Notes under the pieces: model-generated
Databases searched by the model: none
Seen by the model: the letters and a program-made list of their open reading frames with translations, nothing else
Told to the model about the DNA's origin: nothing
Program-made: the position numbers and the translations under genes
NCBI GenBank assembly: GCA_027437055.1
Contig: DAIAOV010000007.1
Location: 1-56,649 of the forward strand
From: Legionella sp.
GTDB taxonomy: Bacteria > Pseudomonadota > Gammaproteobacteria > Legionellales > Legionellaceae
DNA: 56,649 nucleotides
Direction: 5' to 3'
Shown: piece after piece, positions 27,518 through 36,318 of the stretch
Numbering within the stretch: position 1 is the first letter of the stretch
Layout of the letters: every line of letters starts with the position of its first letter

Positions 27518-28569
27518 TGAAAAATTGGGAAACATTATTAATTAGTCCTTTAACATCAATAAGCGAAGCTATAGTGGTTCTCGACAGAGGAGGCCAAAGG
27601 ATTACATTAGTTGTTGATGAACAAGGTGTCTTATTAGGCACTGTCACTGATGGGGATGTACGTCGGGCCTTAATCAAGCAGGTACAACTTGATTTACCGG
27701 TAAAAAATATGATGTGTGATACTCCCAAGATAGCCAGTGCTGATTGGAGTAGAGAGCTTATTTTAGCAACAATGGAAGAACATAATTTGCTGCAGATACC
27801 CATTGTTGATGCCAATAATAAAGTAGTTGGATTAGAAACATTACATGAGCTTTTAAAAAAACGCCGTAAAGATAATCCTGTTTTTCTAATTGCCGGAGGA
27901 TTTGGTACTCGTCTTCATCCTTTGACTGAAGAATGTCCCAAACCTTTATTGAAAATAGGTTCCAAACCTATTTTAGAATTAATTTTGGAGCGCTTTATTG
28001 AAGCAGGGTTCCATCGATTTTTTATTTCAACACATTTCATGCCTGAAATGATAAAAAAATACTTTGGCGACGGTAGTCGTTGGGGCGTCAACATACAATA
28101 TGTACATGAGGAACATCCTCTGGGCACTGCTGGGGCCTTAGGCTTATTACCACGCGATGAAATTAATTTGCCTGTTTTAATGATGAATGGTGATCTTCTC
28201 ACTGCTTTGAATTTTCAGAATTTATTAGATTTTCATGAACAACATCAAGGATTGGCAACTGTTTGTGTTCGGGAGTATGAGCATAGAGTTCCATTTGGCG
28301 TTTTAAATTTTCAAGGCCATCAGATTACTTCAATAGTTGAAAAACCTACATACCGTTCGTTTATCAATGCTGGAATTTATTTACTTTCTCCAGAGTTTGC
28401 TAAGAGTGTTCTCCCTGGGGTGCGCATTGATATGCCCGATTTACTAACCCACCATATTGAGAAGGGAAAAGTAATTAATATGTTCCCTATTCATGAATAT
28501 TGGTTGGATATTGGCAGAATGGACGATTTTGAGAAAGCTCAAGATGCGGTGGGGTTATTAGGATGGTAG
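27517..28569 (+). CDS. ptmE: Glucosamine-1-phosphate guanylyltransferase PtmE (CBS pair plus nucleotidyltransferase)
   Basis: A 350-residue two-domain protein. Residues 1-118 are two CBS motifs (LLGTVTDGDVRRAL, LQIPIVDANNKVVGLE). Residues 122-350 are a nucleotidyltransferase with GGFGTRLHPLTEECPKPLL (127-145). In Campylobacter, PtmE makes GDP-GlcN, which opens a GDP-based legionaminic acid route; this domain order is its hallmark. The gene implies the GDP route is used here too. Translation is coupled to legH through TAATG. The CBS pair suggests nucleotide feedback. Confidence 0.9.
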   Translation: MKNWETLLISPLTSISEAIVVLDRGGQRITLVVDEQGVLLGTVTDGDVRRALIKQVQLDLPVKNMMCDTPKIASADWSRELILATMEEHNLLQIPIVDANNKVVGLETLHELLKKRRKDNPVFLIAGGFGTRLHPLTEECPKPLLKIGSKPILELILERFIEAGFHRFFISTHFMPEMIKKYFGDGSRWGVNIQYVHEEHPLGTAGALGLLPRDEINLPVLMMNGDLLTALNFQNLLDFHEQHQGLATVCVREYEHRVPFGVLNFQGHQITSIVEKPTYRSFINAGIYLLSPEFAKSVLPGVRIDMPDLLTHHIEKGKVINMFPIHEYWLDIGRMDDFEKAQDAVGLLGW

Positions 28570-28600
28570 CGGGGCTGAGCTATTACTTTTTGTGTCGGTC

Positions 28601-28752
28601 AACGGTTAATGGCATCAACTTAAGTCCATGTAGTCCGGTTGCGAGCAACCGGGATCAAACACTGAGCCTTGCTTTCCCTGGTTGCAAGCAACCAGGCTAC
28701 AAATAAGTGACACAGGGTTAACTCCTTAAGTTGATGCCATTAGGTGAGTAAT
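28601..28752. repeat. Dispersed palindromic repeat, copy B (between ptmE and wzy)
   Basis: The left terminal block AACGGTTAATGGCATCAACT (28601-28620) is inverted at the right end, CTTAAGTTGATGCCATT (28725-28741). Inside are two hairpins, CCGGTTGCGAGCAACCGG (28635-28652) and CCTGGTTGCAAGCAACCAGG (28678-28697), and the ACTACAAATAAGTGACACAG-type block shared with copy A. Its right end reaches to within a few bases of the wzy start, so it may supply the wzy leader. Confidence 0.8.
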
Positions 28753-28758
28753 TACGCT

Positions 28759-29946
28759 ATGAATAATGCTAAAAGTAAAAAGACCCTACTTCTTTATTTG
28801 ATTCTTTCTCTATTATTTCTAGCATTTACTGCGCAAAATATTATTATAGAACGAGGCTCAATAGGTTATTGGCTATTTCTTTTTCCCTTGTTATTGCTGT
28901 CACTTAATACTGATAAAATCATATCCAATGCGTTTCTTAAGACATGGCCGATTTTATTGATGTTAGTGTCGATCGTATTTTGGGGGTTCTATACAGGGGA
29001 ACTACAAATACCTTCACGAATAATTATTCTATTATTAGTGATTGCTTGGTTACAACAAAATGACGCTCAAATAAAAATTAAAACATTGTCTTATATCTAT
29101 ATTGCTACAGTTTTAATGTCAGTTTTTCTTGATCTGGGCATTGAAGACTTCAATCAATGGAGCGTGATTCCTGGTACTAGCTCCAGTGTTGTGGGCAATG
29201 TATGGCGAGTTTCATTTCTACCTGACATTGTGAATACCGCATTTTTTTCTCTTTTTATATTCATTATCTGCACTAAAGATCTAAAGACTTGTTTGACTAA
29301 TAAATTTGTTATCGGTTTATCCCTTTATTTCATCGTTTTTTCATTCGTTCGCACAGCGATGATTTCTTTAATGATTTATCTATTTTTACGTGCTTTATTT
29401 TATATGATAAGAAGTAAACGACTCGTGTTTCTGGTTTCTGTTATGGCTGCCATTGTTCCAAATTTGCTGGTTGCTTATTCGTTGGAAATTATGCAGGCCA
29501 TTCAATCATGGCCATTAATCGATAGGATTTTATTAAGAGGCGAACATAATCTTACGACTAAGGAACTGTATACGCAATTATATAGACCTTGGCAATGGAA
29601 AGAGCAATGGAACATATTTACGCATAGCCCACATTGGATGGGGGAGGGACAATATGATTTTAATACAGTAAGCTCTTCTATTTTAGGCAAAACGGTTTAT
29701 AAAAGTGATGCAGAGTCATTATTGATAGGTATGTTAGCTCGATATGGTCTCCCTGCGTTGTTATTTTATGCATTTTTATTATTTCAAAATTATAAAAATG
29801 CAGTATTGTCAGATAAATGGGCCTGTGCTGTATTTCCAGTGATTATTTTTATTTGTATGAACTACGGGACTATATTTCATCCCGCTAATGCTTTATTTAT
29901 TATGTATTTTTTATTGCTTTTAGGTGGTAGGAAAGCATTTATTTAA
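28759..29946 (+). CDS. wzy: O-antigen polymerase Wzy-like membrane protein
   Basis: A 395-residue protein with about 10-12 hydrophobic spans and one larger periplasmic loop around residues 250-320, rich in Trp and charged residues (RPWQWKEQWNIF). This layout is typical of Wzy O-unit polymerases and O-antigen ligases, which share little sequence. Polymerase is favoured because wzx and wzz are nearby. The ATG at 28759 is chosen over a GTG at 28744; AGGTGAG upstream comes from the end of repeat B. It interrupts the leg gene order between ptmE and legF. Confidence 0.78.
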   Translation: MNNAKSKKTLLLYLILSLLFLAFTAQNIIIERGSIGYWLFLFPLLLLSLNTDKIISNAFLKTWPILLMLVSIVFWGFYTGELQIPSRIIILLLVIAWLQQNDAQIKIKTLSYIYIATVLMSVFLDLGIEDFNQWSVIPGTSSSVVGNVWRVSFLPDIVNTAFFSLFIFIICTKDLKTCLTNKFVIGLSLYFIVFSFVRTAMISLMIYLFLRALFYMIRSKRLVFLVSVMAAIVPNLLVAYSLEIMQAIQSWPLIDRILLRGEHNLTTKELYTQLYRPWQWKEQWNIFTHSPHWMGEGQYDFNTVSSSILGKTVYKSDAESLLIGMLARYGLPALLFYAFLLFQNYKNAVLSDKWACAVFPVIIFICMNYGTIFHPANALFIMYFLLLLGGRKAFI

Positions 29947-29976
29947 AGCCCTTCAAACAGAAACTAGGACTTATTA

Positions 29977-30666
29977 ATGATTGATAAGCAGAAAATATTA
30001 GCCATTATCCCAGCAAGAGGAGGCTCAAAAGGTCTTCTAGGGAAAAACATATATACCTTTGGTGGTAAGCCGTTGATTGCGTGGACCATTGAAGCGGCAA
30101 AAGGCTCTTCATATATAGATAGGCTTATCTTATCCTCTGACGATGAGGAGATTATTCGTGTGGCCAAGACTTATGGGTGTGATGTCCCATTCAAGCGTGA
30201 TGCTCAATTAGCCCTTGATGATACAGCAAGCATTGATGTAGTTATTGATGCGATTAATCGTTGTCCTGGTTATGAATGGGTTTTATTGTTACAACCTACG
30301 TCCCCATTACGGGTAGCTCAAGATATTGATGAAGCTATTCGTTACTGTATGGAAAAAGGAGCTGATGCTTGTGTGTCTGTAAGTGAAGCGGAACAGTCAC
30401 CTTATTGGATGTATAGCCTTACTGACTCACAAATGCTCAAGCCGGTTATGCCTCCTCCCATACCTTCTAGGCGACAAGATCTGCCTAAGTGTTTTACACT
30501 GAACGGGGCAATTTACTTTGCTAGAATAGATGAACTATTGCAATTTAAAACATTTATTCTGCCTAAGACAGTGCCTTATTTGTTGCCTCCTGAGCGTGCT
30601 ATTGATATCGATACTTTGGAAGATCTTGTCGCTGCAGAGAATTTATTACCTAGGCCACTCGAATAA
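29977..30666 (+). CDS. legF: CMP-legionaminic acid synthetase LegF (NeuA family)
   Basis: A 229-residue nucleotidyltransferase that activates legionaminic acid with CTP. The N-terminal IIPARGGSKGLLGKNI is the CTP-binding signature of NeuA/LegF/PseF enzymes, followed by LLQPTSPLR and the C-terminal AIDIDTLEDL metal/CTP motif. AGGA lies 8 bases before the ATG. It completes a seven-gene set for CMP-legionaminic acid. A palindromic repeat region follows. Confidence 0.94.
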   Translation: MIDKQKILAIIPARGGSKGLLGKNIYTFGGKPLIAWTIEAAKGSSYIDRLILSSDDEEIIRVAKTYGCDVPFKRDAQLALDDTASIDVVIDAINRCPGYEWVLLLQPTSPLRVAQDIDEAIRYCMEKGADACVSVSEAEQSPYWMYSLTDSQMLKPVMPPPIPSRRQDLPKCFTLNGAIYFARIDELLQFKTFILPKTVPYLLPPERAIDIDTLEDLVAAENLLPRPLE

Positions 30667-30680
30667 ACGGATCCCTATTT

Positions 30681-30850
30681 CCACGTCCCGCAACTTGTTC
30701 GCGGGATCAGCGCGGTGCATCTATATAGACATTTAAAATACAGTATGGCATCATCCCGGCTATTTTGGCCAGTAGATTTTCCGAAGAAGTCGAGTATAAA
30801 AAATGTAAGTGTTCACGTAATTAAGTTGACACCATTACCTGAACGCTTAC
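30681..30850. repeat. Two palindromic repeats downstream of legF, including the compact copy C
   Basis: At 30681-30709, a CCCGCAACTTGTTCGCGGGA hairpin matches the one at 19711. At 30805-30850 a compact copy of the terminal-repeat family: GTAAGTGTTCACGTAA (30805-30820) runs directly into TTAAGTTGACACCATTACCT then GAACGCTTAC (30821-30850). The two ends of the element are nearly fused, with part of the left inner block deleted. The 254-base gap holds no convincing gene. Confidence 0.7.
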
Positions 30851-30920
30851 AAAAAAGTAGTCTCAAAGGTAATCAGATGAACAGTTTAAAAATGATGCAT
30901 TTTATTTAAGGAGTCGGCAT

Positions 30921-32840
30921 ATGAAGGTAGTATTTACACGTAATAAAGATAAGAATGCATCATTTTGCCATCCATTAGGCTCATCCTTTTTTAATGTTTT
31001 TTCTGAGACTTCACTTAGTATAGGAGATGATAATTATCGCTACTTTATTGAGGGAGAGCTTTACTATGCTAAGAGCGACAAGGGTGCAACTTTAACCAAT
31101 GAACACAATGTTAAAGAGGTACTGACTCATTTAATTAAATCGCATGGAATTGATCAGGCTCACCAATACCTTGAAGGATTATTTGTGGGATGTTGGATTG
31201 ATTTGGCTAATCAGACCGCCGGCGTATTTAATGACCCTTTGAACCAACTACCATTTTATTATATTGAAGAAGCTCAAGAGATCATTCTTTCTACTCATTT
31301 AAATGAGCTGGTGACTCCTATGACAGAGCTAAATCAACTGGCACTTTATTCCTATCTTTTGGTAGGTTATTCTCCGGAAAAAGAAACTTTTTACAAAGGG
31401 ATATCAAAAATCGGTAGCGATACTGCGCTTCATTTTGGCCTCTCAGGTTTTCAGTGGAAACACGCACCGGTAGTTCATCAATGCCAAGATTTTGGTACAC
31501 AAGATTTAAATCGCTACGAAGACTTATTAACTAATGCTGTGAATTCACGCTCCAGCAAGCATAATGTGGTAATGAGCAGTGGAGGGTGGGACTCAACTTC
31601 TTTATTATATCTACTCAACCAAAATAAAGAGCAAAGTGATGTTGCTTCTGTTGTCTTTGATGTTATTCTGCCTGATGGTCAAAGTTTTAATAAATATGAG
31701 GTTGATAAGGCACAAAGGATAGGCAATTATTTTGGTGTTACCACCGAGAGCGCTGTAATTGACTATGGAGACGAATCCATTATTGATTATTGGCAATCCA
31801 ATGTTGAAAATTTGCGTAACAACCATACTTATTTTTGGCTTCATCATTTAAAAATCGCCGATCTTATAGGCAACCGTTATAGCAACCAAACAAGAATTTT
31901 TAATGGTGAAGGGGCTGACTCGATCCATAATTTTGGGTTTTCGCAATTTGTTTCTGTGAATTACGATAACATGCAGTTGCGTGAATATGCCGATAAAGCA
32001 AAAAGTTATTTATATGGTCCATCATTTTTTGATAGTTTAGATAACGGCAGCTATTGCGAAGATAAGGTACTTCAATTCTTTCAACATTACTACGGTGAAA
32101 ATAAGTTTGAAAATGTGGCGAGTTGTTCACGTCATGAGAGACGTAAGCATTATTTTGAGTCGTTCATGTTATCAGGTGCTCGCGTTCCTTTTGCTAAATG
32201 GCAAATGTCGCATTTAGCTACAGAACAATTGCAAAAGGACTATTCTGAGCATCTCTACACTCATTATTTTCAAGACGTAGTGACTCAGTCTGATTCAAGC
32301 TCGGTATATTATTGGCTGCTGCAGCTCTACAGACGTTTTCATTTTCACAGTTACCAAATTGGCGTGACACAGGTTGCTTTAAAACCTTATGGTCATCATT
32401 GTTCTATGCCCTTTTTAGATTCTCAATTACTCGAATTTATGTATCAGATGCCAGAGGATTGGGGAAGAGGGTTAGAACTGCGTACTACTAAATATCCTTT
32501 AAGATTTTTAGCAGAAAATAAATGGAATATGCCATTACATATCTTGATGGAAAAAGGTCCTCATTCTTATATAGCAGAAGGGGATAAGCGTTGGTCCTAT
32601 GCTGGGGGTACTTGGAATATTTATTGTGAGATCATGTTTCAATCCCCATTTAGGGATTATTTTAAATCAGTGCTACAATCAGCCCCCATTGAGCAAGTAT
32701 TTGATGCAAAATACTTTGACCTGGACGCTATAGATAGTGCAATTAAGAAATATGTTAAGGGCGAAGAATGCATTCCTGAGGTCAGCTTACTCTTTAGGCT
32801 TGCCGTATTGTTTTCCATTGGATTTATTAATATGCAATGA
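30921..32840 (+). CDS. Asparagine-synthase-like amidotransferase lacking the glutaminase cysteine
   Basis: A 639-residue protein with the two-domain layout of class B asparagine synthase. The N-terminal ~190 residues resemble the Ntn glutaminase domain but start MKVVF, without the catalytic Cys2. The synthetase domain has an ATP PP-loop S220-G-G-W-D-S-T226 and a later NGEGADSIHNFG (the GEGxDE-like loop). It should adenylate a carboxylate and amidate it, using free ammonia or ammonia from a partner. It has a strong ribosome-binding site (AAGGAG) and opens the last operon, two genes before a normal Cys2 paralogue. Amidation of a sugar carboxylate is inferred. Confidence 0.75.
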   Translation: MKVVFTRNKDKNASFCHPLGSSFFNVFSETSLSIGDDNYRYFIEGELYYAKSDKGATLTNEHNVKEVLTHLIKSHGIDQAHQYLEGLFVGCWIDLANQTAGVFNDPLNQLPFYYIEEAQEIILSTHLNELVTPMTELNQLALYSYLLVGYSPEKETFYKGISKIGSDTALHFGLSGFQWKHAPVVHQCQDFGTQDLNRYEDLLTNAVNSRSSKHNVVMSSGGWDSTSLLYLLNQNKEQSDVASVVFDVILPDGQSFNKYEVDKAQRIGNYFGVTTESAVIDYGDESIIDYWQSNVENLRNNHTYFWLHHLKIADLIGNRYSNQTRIFNGEGADSIHNFGFSQFVSVNYDNMQLREYADKAKSYLYGPSFFDSLDNGSYCEDKVLQFFQHYYGENKFENVASCSRHERRKHYFESFMLSGARVPFAKWQMSHLATEQLQKDYSEHLYTHYFQDVVTQSDSSSVYYWLLQLYRRFHFHSYQIGVTQVALKPYGHHCSMPFLDSQLLEFMYQMPEDWGRGLELRTTKYPLRFLAENKWNMPLHILMEKGPHSYIAEGDKRWSYAGGTWNIYCEIMFQSPFRDYFKSVLQSAPIEQVFDAKYFDLDAIDSAIKKYVKGEECIPEVSLLFRLAVLFSIGFINMQ

Positions 32841-32858
32841 GGTTAGGAGTCTTCGCTA

Positions 32859-34409
32859 ATGCCGCACAATCTGTCTATAGAGAGAATTAACTCTGTTTTT
32901 GATAAAATAGAAGAAGAGATTGCAGTTTCCTCTTGGGAGATGGATGGGCTCAAGATATGGCCATTGATTAGAAATAATCATTGGCTTTATTTATTATCGC
33001 AAAAAGTTTTTGCTTCTAATAATCAGATTGCGTTACATAATAAACCAACACAACAGTTAAAAAAAATTTTATCGGCAGGTTTTTCTTTTGTACGAGCGAA
33101 ACAAGTCGATAAAGACAACAATGACTGCTTAAGGAAGACCGATCTTTTAATTGCAGTGGCTGCCTCTACTCGTTTTTTTAAAGTTGATGGTGCCTGGTAT
33201 ACCCCTTATTCTGATTCTCTGGTGAAACATTTCCGTGAAGAAAATATAGACTCTCTGGTATTAGAGTTTGCGAGTGACGGTCGATGTTTATTACCACGAT
33301 TTGCTCCATCAATTTTTGTGCAAAATCAATCTTATTGCTTATCTATCCTGGCAAAATTAAGAGGAAAACTGAATGTTCCGCCATTAAAAGAGCATATTGA
33401 CGGTTGGGACGATTTTTTATCTATTATTGATAGAGATTTGGGTGTTGATTGCCGCCCAGATATTAATACGGTACGCACTAAAGCACGACAAATTCTTCTT
33501 CACGAGCAATGGTTTAATAAAATATTACAAATAACGCAACCTAAAGCAGCCATAGTTGGCTTTTCTTATTGCTCTGCTGACGCCATGGGACTAATAAGAG
33601 CTTGCCGAAAATTAGGTATTTTGACTATAGAAATTCAACATGGTGTACAGGGAAATGAACACATTGCTTATCATCATTGGGAAGGGATGCCAGAACAAGG
33701 ATACGATACCTTACCTGAAATATTTTGGACTTGGGGTGAGGACGAGAAAAGATATATTGATTCCTGGGCAAATAATAGGCCTAAAGCACATAGAGCCATA
33801 GTGGGGGGGAATCCTTGCTTGCATATTTATAATAAAAATGGCTCATATAATTCCCACTCTAGTGAAACATTGCTGAAAAAGACTGAGGAGCAAGTGTTAA
33901 ATGTGCTATTTACCGCGCAAGCTTTTGATCGTTTACCCGACTTTTTTATAGAGGCAATTCGTCAGACCTCCAATTGGAAGTGGTGGATTCGCATCCACCC
34001 TCAGTATTGGGAAATGGAAGAACCATTGCGCAAGCAGTTAGAGGCGAATAATTTAGCTAATGCGGCCATAAGCACCTCCAGCGAATTGCCATTGATTAGA
34101 CTACTGGAACAATGTGATGTGCATGTTACAGAGTTTTCTAGTAGTGTGTTAGAGGCTAAAACTTGTGGTGTAGCTTCAGTAGTAATACATCATTCAGCCG
34201 TTAATCTATTTAAAGAGTTAATCACCTCAGAAGATGTAGTGTATGCAGACTCTACCGAATTATTAATTTCCACTATAAAGTTACAGGGAAAAAAGAAGAT
34301 TCATGATATTAAATTAGAAGATGGTTCATGCTTTTTTCCTGATATAATGGCAGAAATAAAAAAACGTACTCATTCAGCTGTAGAAACGGTAACAACGCAA
34401 GGAATATGA
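32859..34409 (+). CDS. Putative GT-B glycosyltransferase of surface polysaccharide type
   Basis: A 516-residue soluble protein not assignable to a named family with confidence. The central IEIQHGVQG and GGNPCLHIYN segments, WWIRIHPQYW and the later VTEFSSSVLEAKTCGVASVVIH resemble GT-B enzymes such as polysialyl/capsule transferases, in which R-x-H-P and the E-x-x-x-C/G loop bind the nucleotide sugar. A nonulosonic-acid (legionaminic acid) transferase is a reasonable candidate but unproven. It lies between two asparagine-synthase paralogues, 18 bases after the first and 4 bases before the second, so all are co-expressed. Confidence 0.6.
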   Translation: MPHNLSIERINSVFDKIEEEIAVSSWEMDGLKIWPLIRNNHWLYLLSQKVFASNNQIALHNKPTQQLKKILSAGFSFVRAKQVDKDNNDCLRKTDLLIAVAASTRFFKVDGAWYTPYSDSLVKHFREENIDSLVLEFASDGRCLLPRFAPSIFVQNQSYCLSILAKLRGKLNVPPLKEHIDGWDDFLSIIDRDLGVDCRPDINTVRTKARQILLHEQWFNKILQITQPKAAIVGFSYCSADAMGLIRACRKLGILTIEIQHGVQGNEHIAYHHWEGMPEQGYDTLPEIFWTWGEDEKRYIDSWANNRPKAHRAIVGGNPCLHIYNKNGSYNSHSSETLLKKTEEQVLNVLFTAQAFDRLPDFFIEAIRQTSNWKWWIRIHPQYWEMEEPLRKQLEANNLANAAISTSSELPLIRLLEQCDVHVTEFSSSVLEAKTCGVASVVIHHSAVNLFKELITSEDVVYADSTELLISTIKLQGKKKIHDIKLEDGSCFFPDIMAEIKKRTHSAVETVTTQGI

Positions 34410-34413
34410 ACAT

Positions 34414-36303
34414 ATGTGTGGCATCTTGGGTGGCTGGTATTCGTTTCTCCCTAACTCCTATCAGAGTACTCTTTCTTCCGCAATGCATTTACTCAGAAAT
34501 AGAGGGCCTAACGCTCAGAATTATGAGATTTTTGATGGTCCCCAACAGTCTTCAATTATTCTAGCTCATACTCGCTTGGCAATTATTGATTTATCTAGTA
34601 ATGCTAATCAGCCCATGTCTTCCCGTGATGGACGGTATACTATCGTTTTTAATGGTGAAATTTATAACTATAAAGAGTTGCGGCATGAGTTAACACAACT
34701 AGGTTATGCTTTTGAGTCGCAATCCGATACAGAAGTTTTATTGACTGCTTGGCATGAGTGGGGGGCGGTGTGCTTGGATAGATTATTAGGAATGTTTGCT
34801 TTTGTTGTCTATGATAGGCAAACACAAATGCTGACTTGTGTGCGAGACGCTTTTGGCATTAAACCTTTTTTCTATCTTAATAATTCAACTGAGTTTTTAT
34901 TCGCTTCTGAGTTACCCGCTTTAGTAAAACTACATAATAAAAAGCCTGAGATTGATTTACAACGCAGTTATGATTATCTCGTTCATGGAGCATATGATTG
35001 TCAGGAGCGTTCATTTATTGATGGTATAAAACATCTATTACCGGGTCATATGATGTCTTTTGATCTGAGTAATGCTCAATTGAGTACCCCTGTAGCTTGG
35101 TATCATCCGACGATTAGTGAGTGTAGTGATTTAAGTTTCAAGCAAGCTACTGAAGTAGTTCGGGAGCAGTTTCTGGAAAATATCCGTTTACATTTACGCA
35201 GTGATGTTCCTTTAGGCGCATCTCTGTCTGGCGGTATTGATTCTTCTGCGGTGGTATGTGCTATGCGCTATATCGAACCTAAAGAGCCTATTCATACCTT
35301 TAGTTACATTGCTCAAGATACGGATGAGTCAGAAGAGTATTGGATAGATAGAGTCAATCAACATGTTAATGCTATTCCCCATAAAGTTGTAGCCCATCAT
35401 CACGAGCTAATGCGTGATTTAGATGATATGCTTGCAGCACAAGGGGAGCCATTCGGTGGAACGAGTATTTATGCCCAATACAGAGTATTTCAATTAGCCA
35501 AAGAAGCCAATGTCACTGTGGTGCTTGAAGGGCAAGGGGCAGATGAAATGCTCGCTGGTTATAACGGTTACCCGGGGCAGCGTATATTGAGTTATCTGGA
35601 GCGAGGCAAGATATTAGCTTCTTTACGCTTTGCTAGGAAATGGAGTCAGTGGCCTGGTAGAAGCTTTGTAAAAGCATGGATGGATCTTGGGCGTATTTTA
35701 TTACCAGATACTTTGTATGCTCAGAGTGGAAAATTAATCGGCCGTGATAATGAGCCTAGCTGGTTGAATACCGATTATTTTCGTAAACAAGGAATTTTGC
35801 TCCAAGAGACAAGATCTTCTAGTGCGCGTTCTGGTAGAGGGCGTCGAGTAGTAGAAAAAATGGCTTCTTCATTACAAGGCAATGGACTAGCTCAATTGCT
35901 AAGGCATGGTGATAGGGATTCGATGCGTTTTTCTGTAGAAAATCGAGTGCCTTTCTTGACCTTACCTATGGCTAATTTACTTTTATCATTACCAGAGCAC
36001 TATTTAATTTCTGACTGTGGGCAAACAAAGCACATATTTCGTGCAGCCATGAGAGGTATTGTGCCCGATGATATTCTTGATAGACGAGACAAAATAGGAT
36101 TTGCAACTCCTGAAAAAACGTGGATGTTGGGCATGGCTCCAACAATACGAACTTGGTTGGAGGCAAGCAAAGAGATACCTATTTTTAATTCTTCCGGCTT
36201 ACTATCTCATTTTGATAATATTGTTGCAGGAAAAACTCGTTTTAAATGGCAAGTATGGCGTTGGGTTAATTACGTTAAATGGTATGAAAAAATCATGGCC
36301 TAA
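34414..36303 (+). CDS. asnB: Asparagine synthase (glutamine-hydrolysing) AsnB-like
   Basis: A 629-residue class B asparagine synthase homologue. It starts MCGILGGW with the catalytic Cys2, and has the glutaminase signatures LRNRGPNAQ and VFNGEIYNY, then the synthetase PP-loop S272-G-G-I-D-S-S278 and EGQGADEMLAGYNGYP. In O-antigen loci such enzymes often amidate the carboxyl group of uronic acids rather than aspartate. It follows the putative transferase by 4 bases and precedes a GT4 gene by 15. The substrate is inferred from context; a housekeeping role cannot be excluded. Confidence 0.85.
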   Translation: MCGILGGWYSFLPNSYQSTLSSAMHLLRNRGPNAQNYEIFDGPQQSSIILAHTRLAIIDLSSNANQPMSSRDGRYTIVFNGEIYNYKELRHELTQLGYAFESQSDTEVLLTAWHEWGAVCLDRLLGMFAFVVYDRQTQMLTCVRDAFGIKPFFYLNNSTEFLFASELPALVKLHNKKPEIDLQRSYDYLVHGAYDCQERSFIDGIKHLLPGHMMSFDLSNAQLSTPVAWYHPTISECSDLSFKQATEVVREQFLENIRLHLRSDVPLGASLSGGIDSSAVVCAMRYIEPKEPIHTFSYIAQDTDESEEYWIDRVNQHVNAIPHKVVAHHHELMRDLDDMLAAQGEPFGGTSIYAQYRVFQLAKEANVTVVLEGQGADEMLAGYNGYPGQRILSYLERGKILASLRFARKWSQWPGRSFVKAWMDLGRILLPDTLYAQSGKLIGRDNEPSWLNTDYFRKQGILLQETRSSSARSGRGRRVVEKMASSLQGNGLAQLLRHGDRDSMRFSVENRVPFLTLPMANLLLSLPEHYLISDCGQTKHIFRAAMRGIVPDDILDRRDKIGFATPEKTWMLGMAPTIRTWLEASKEIPIFNSSGLLSHFDNIVAGKTRFKWQVWRWVNYVKWYEKIMA

Positions 36304-36318
36304 GGTGTTTTTCTTTAA

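Noticed and set aside
30715-30909. 64-codon plus-strand frame after legF
   Set aside because: It runs through palindromic repeat copy C and shows no protein-like pattern or ribosome-binding site.
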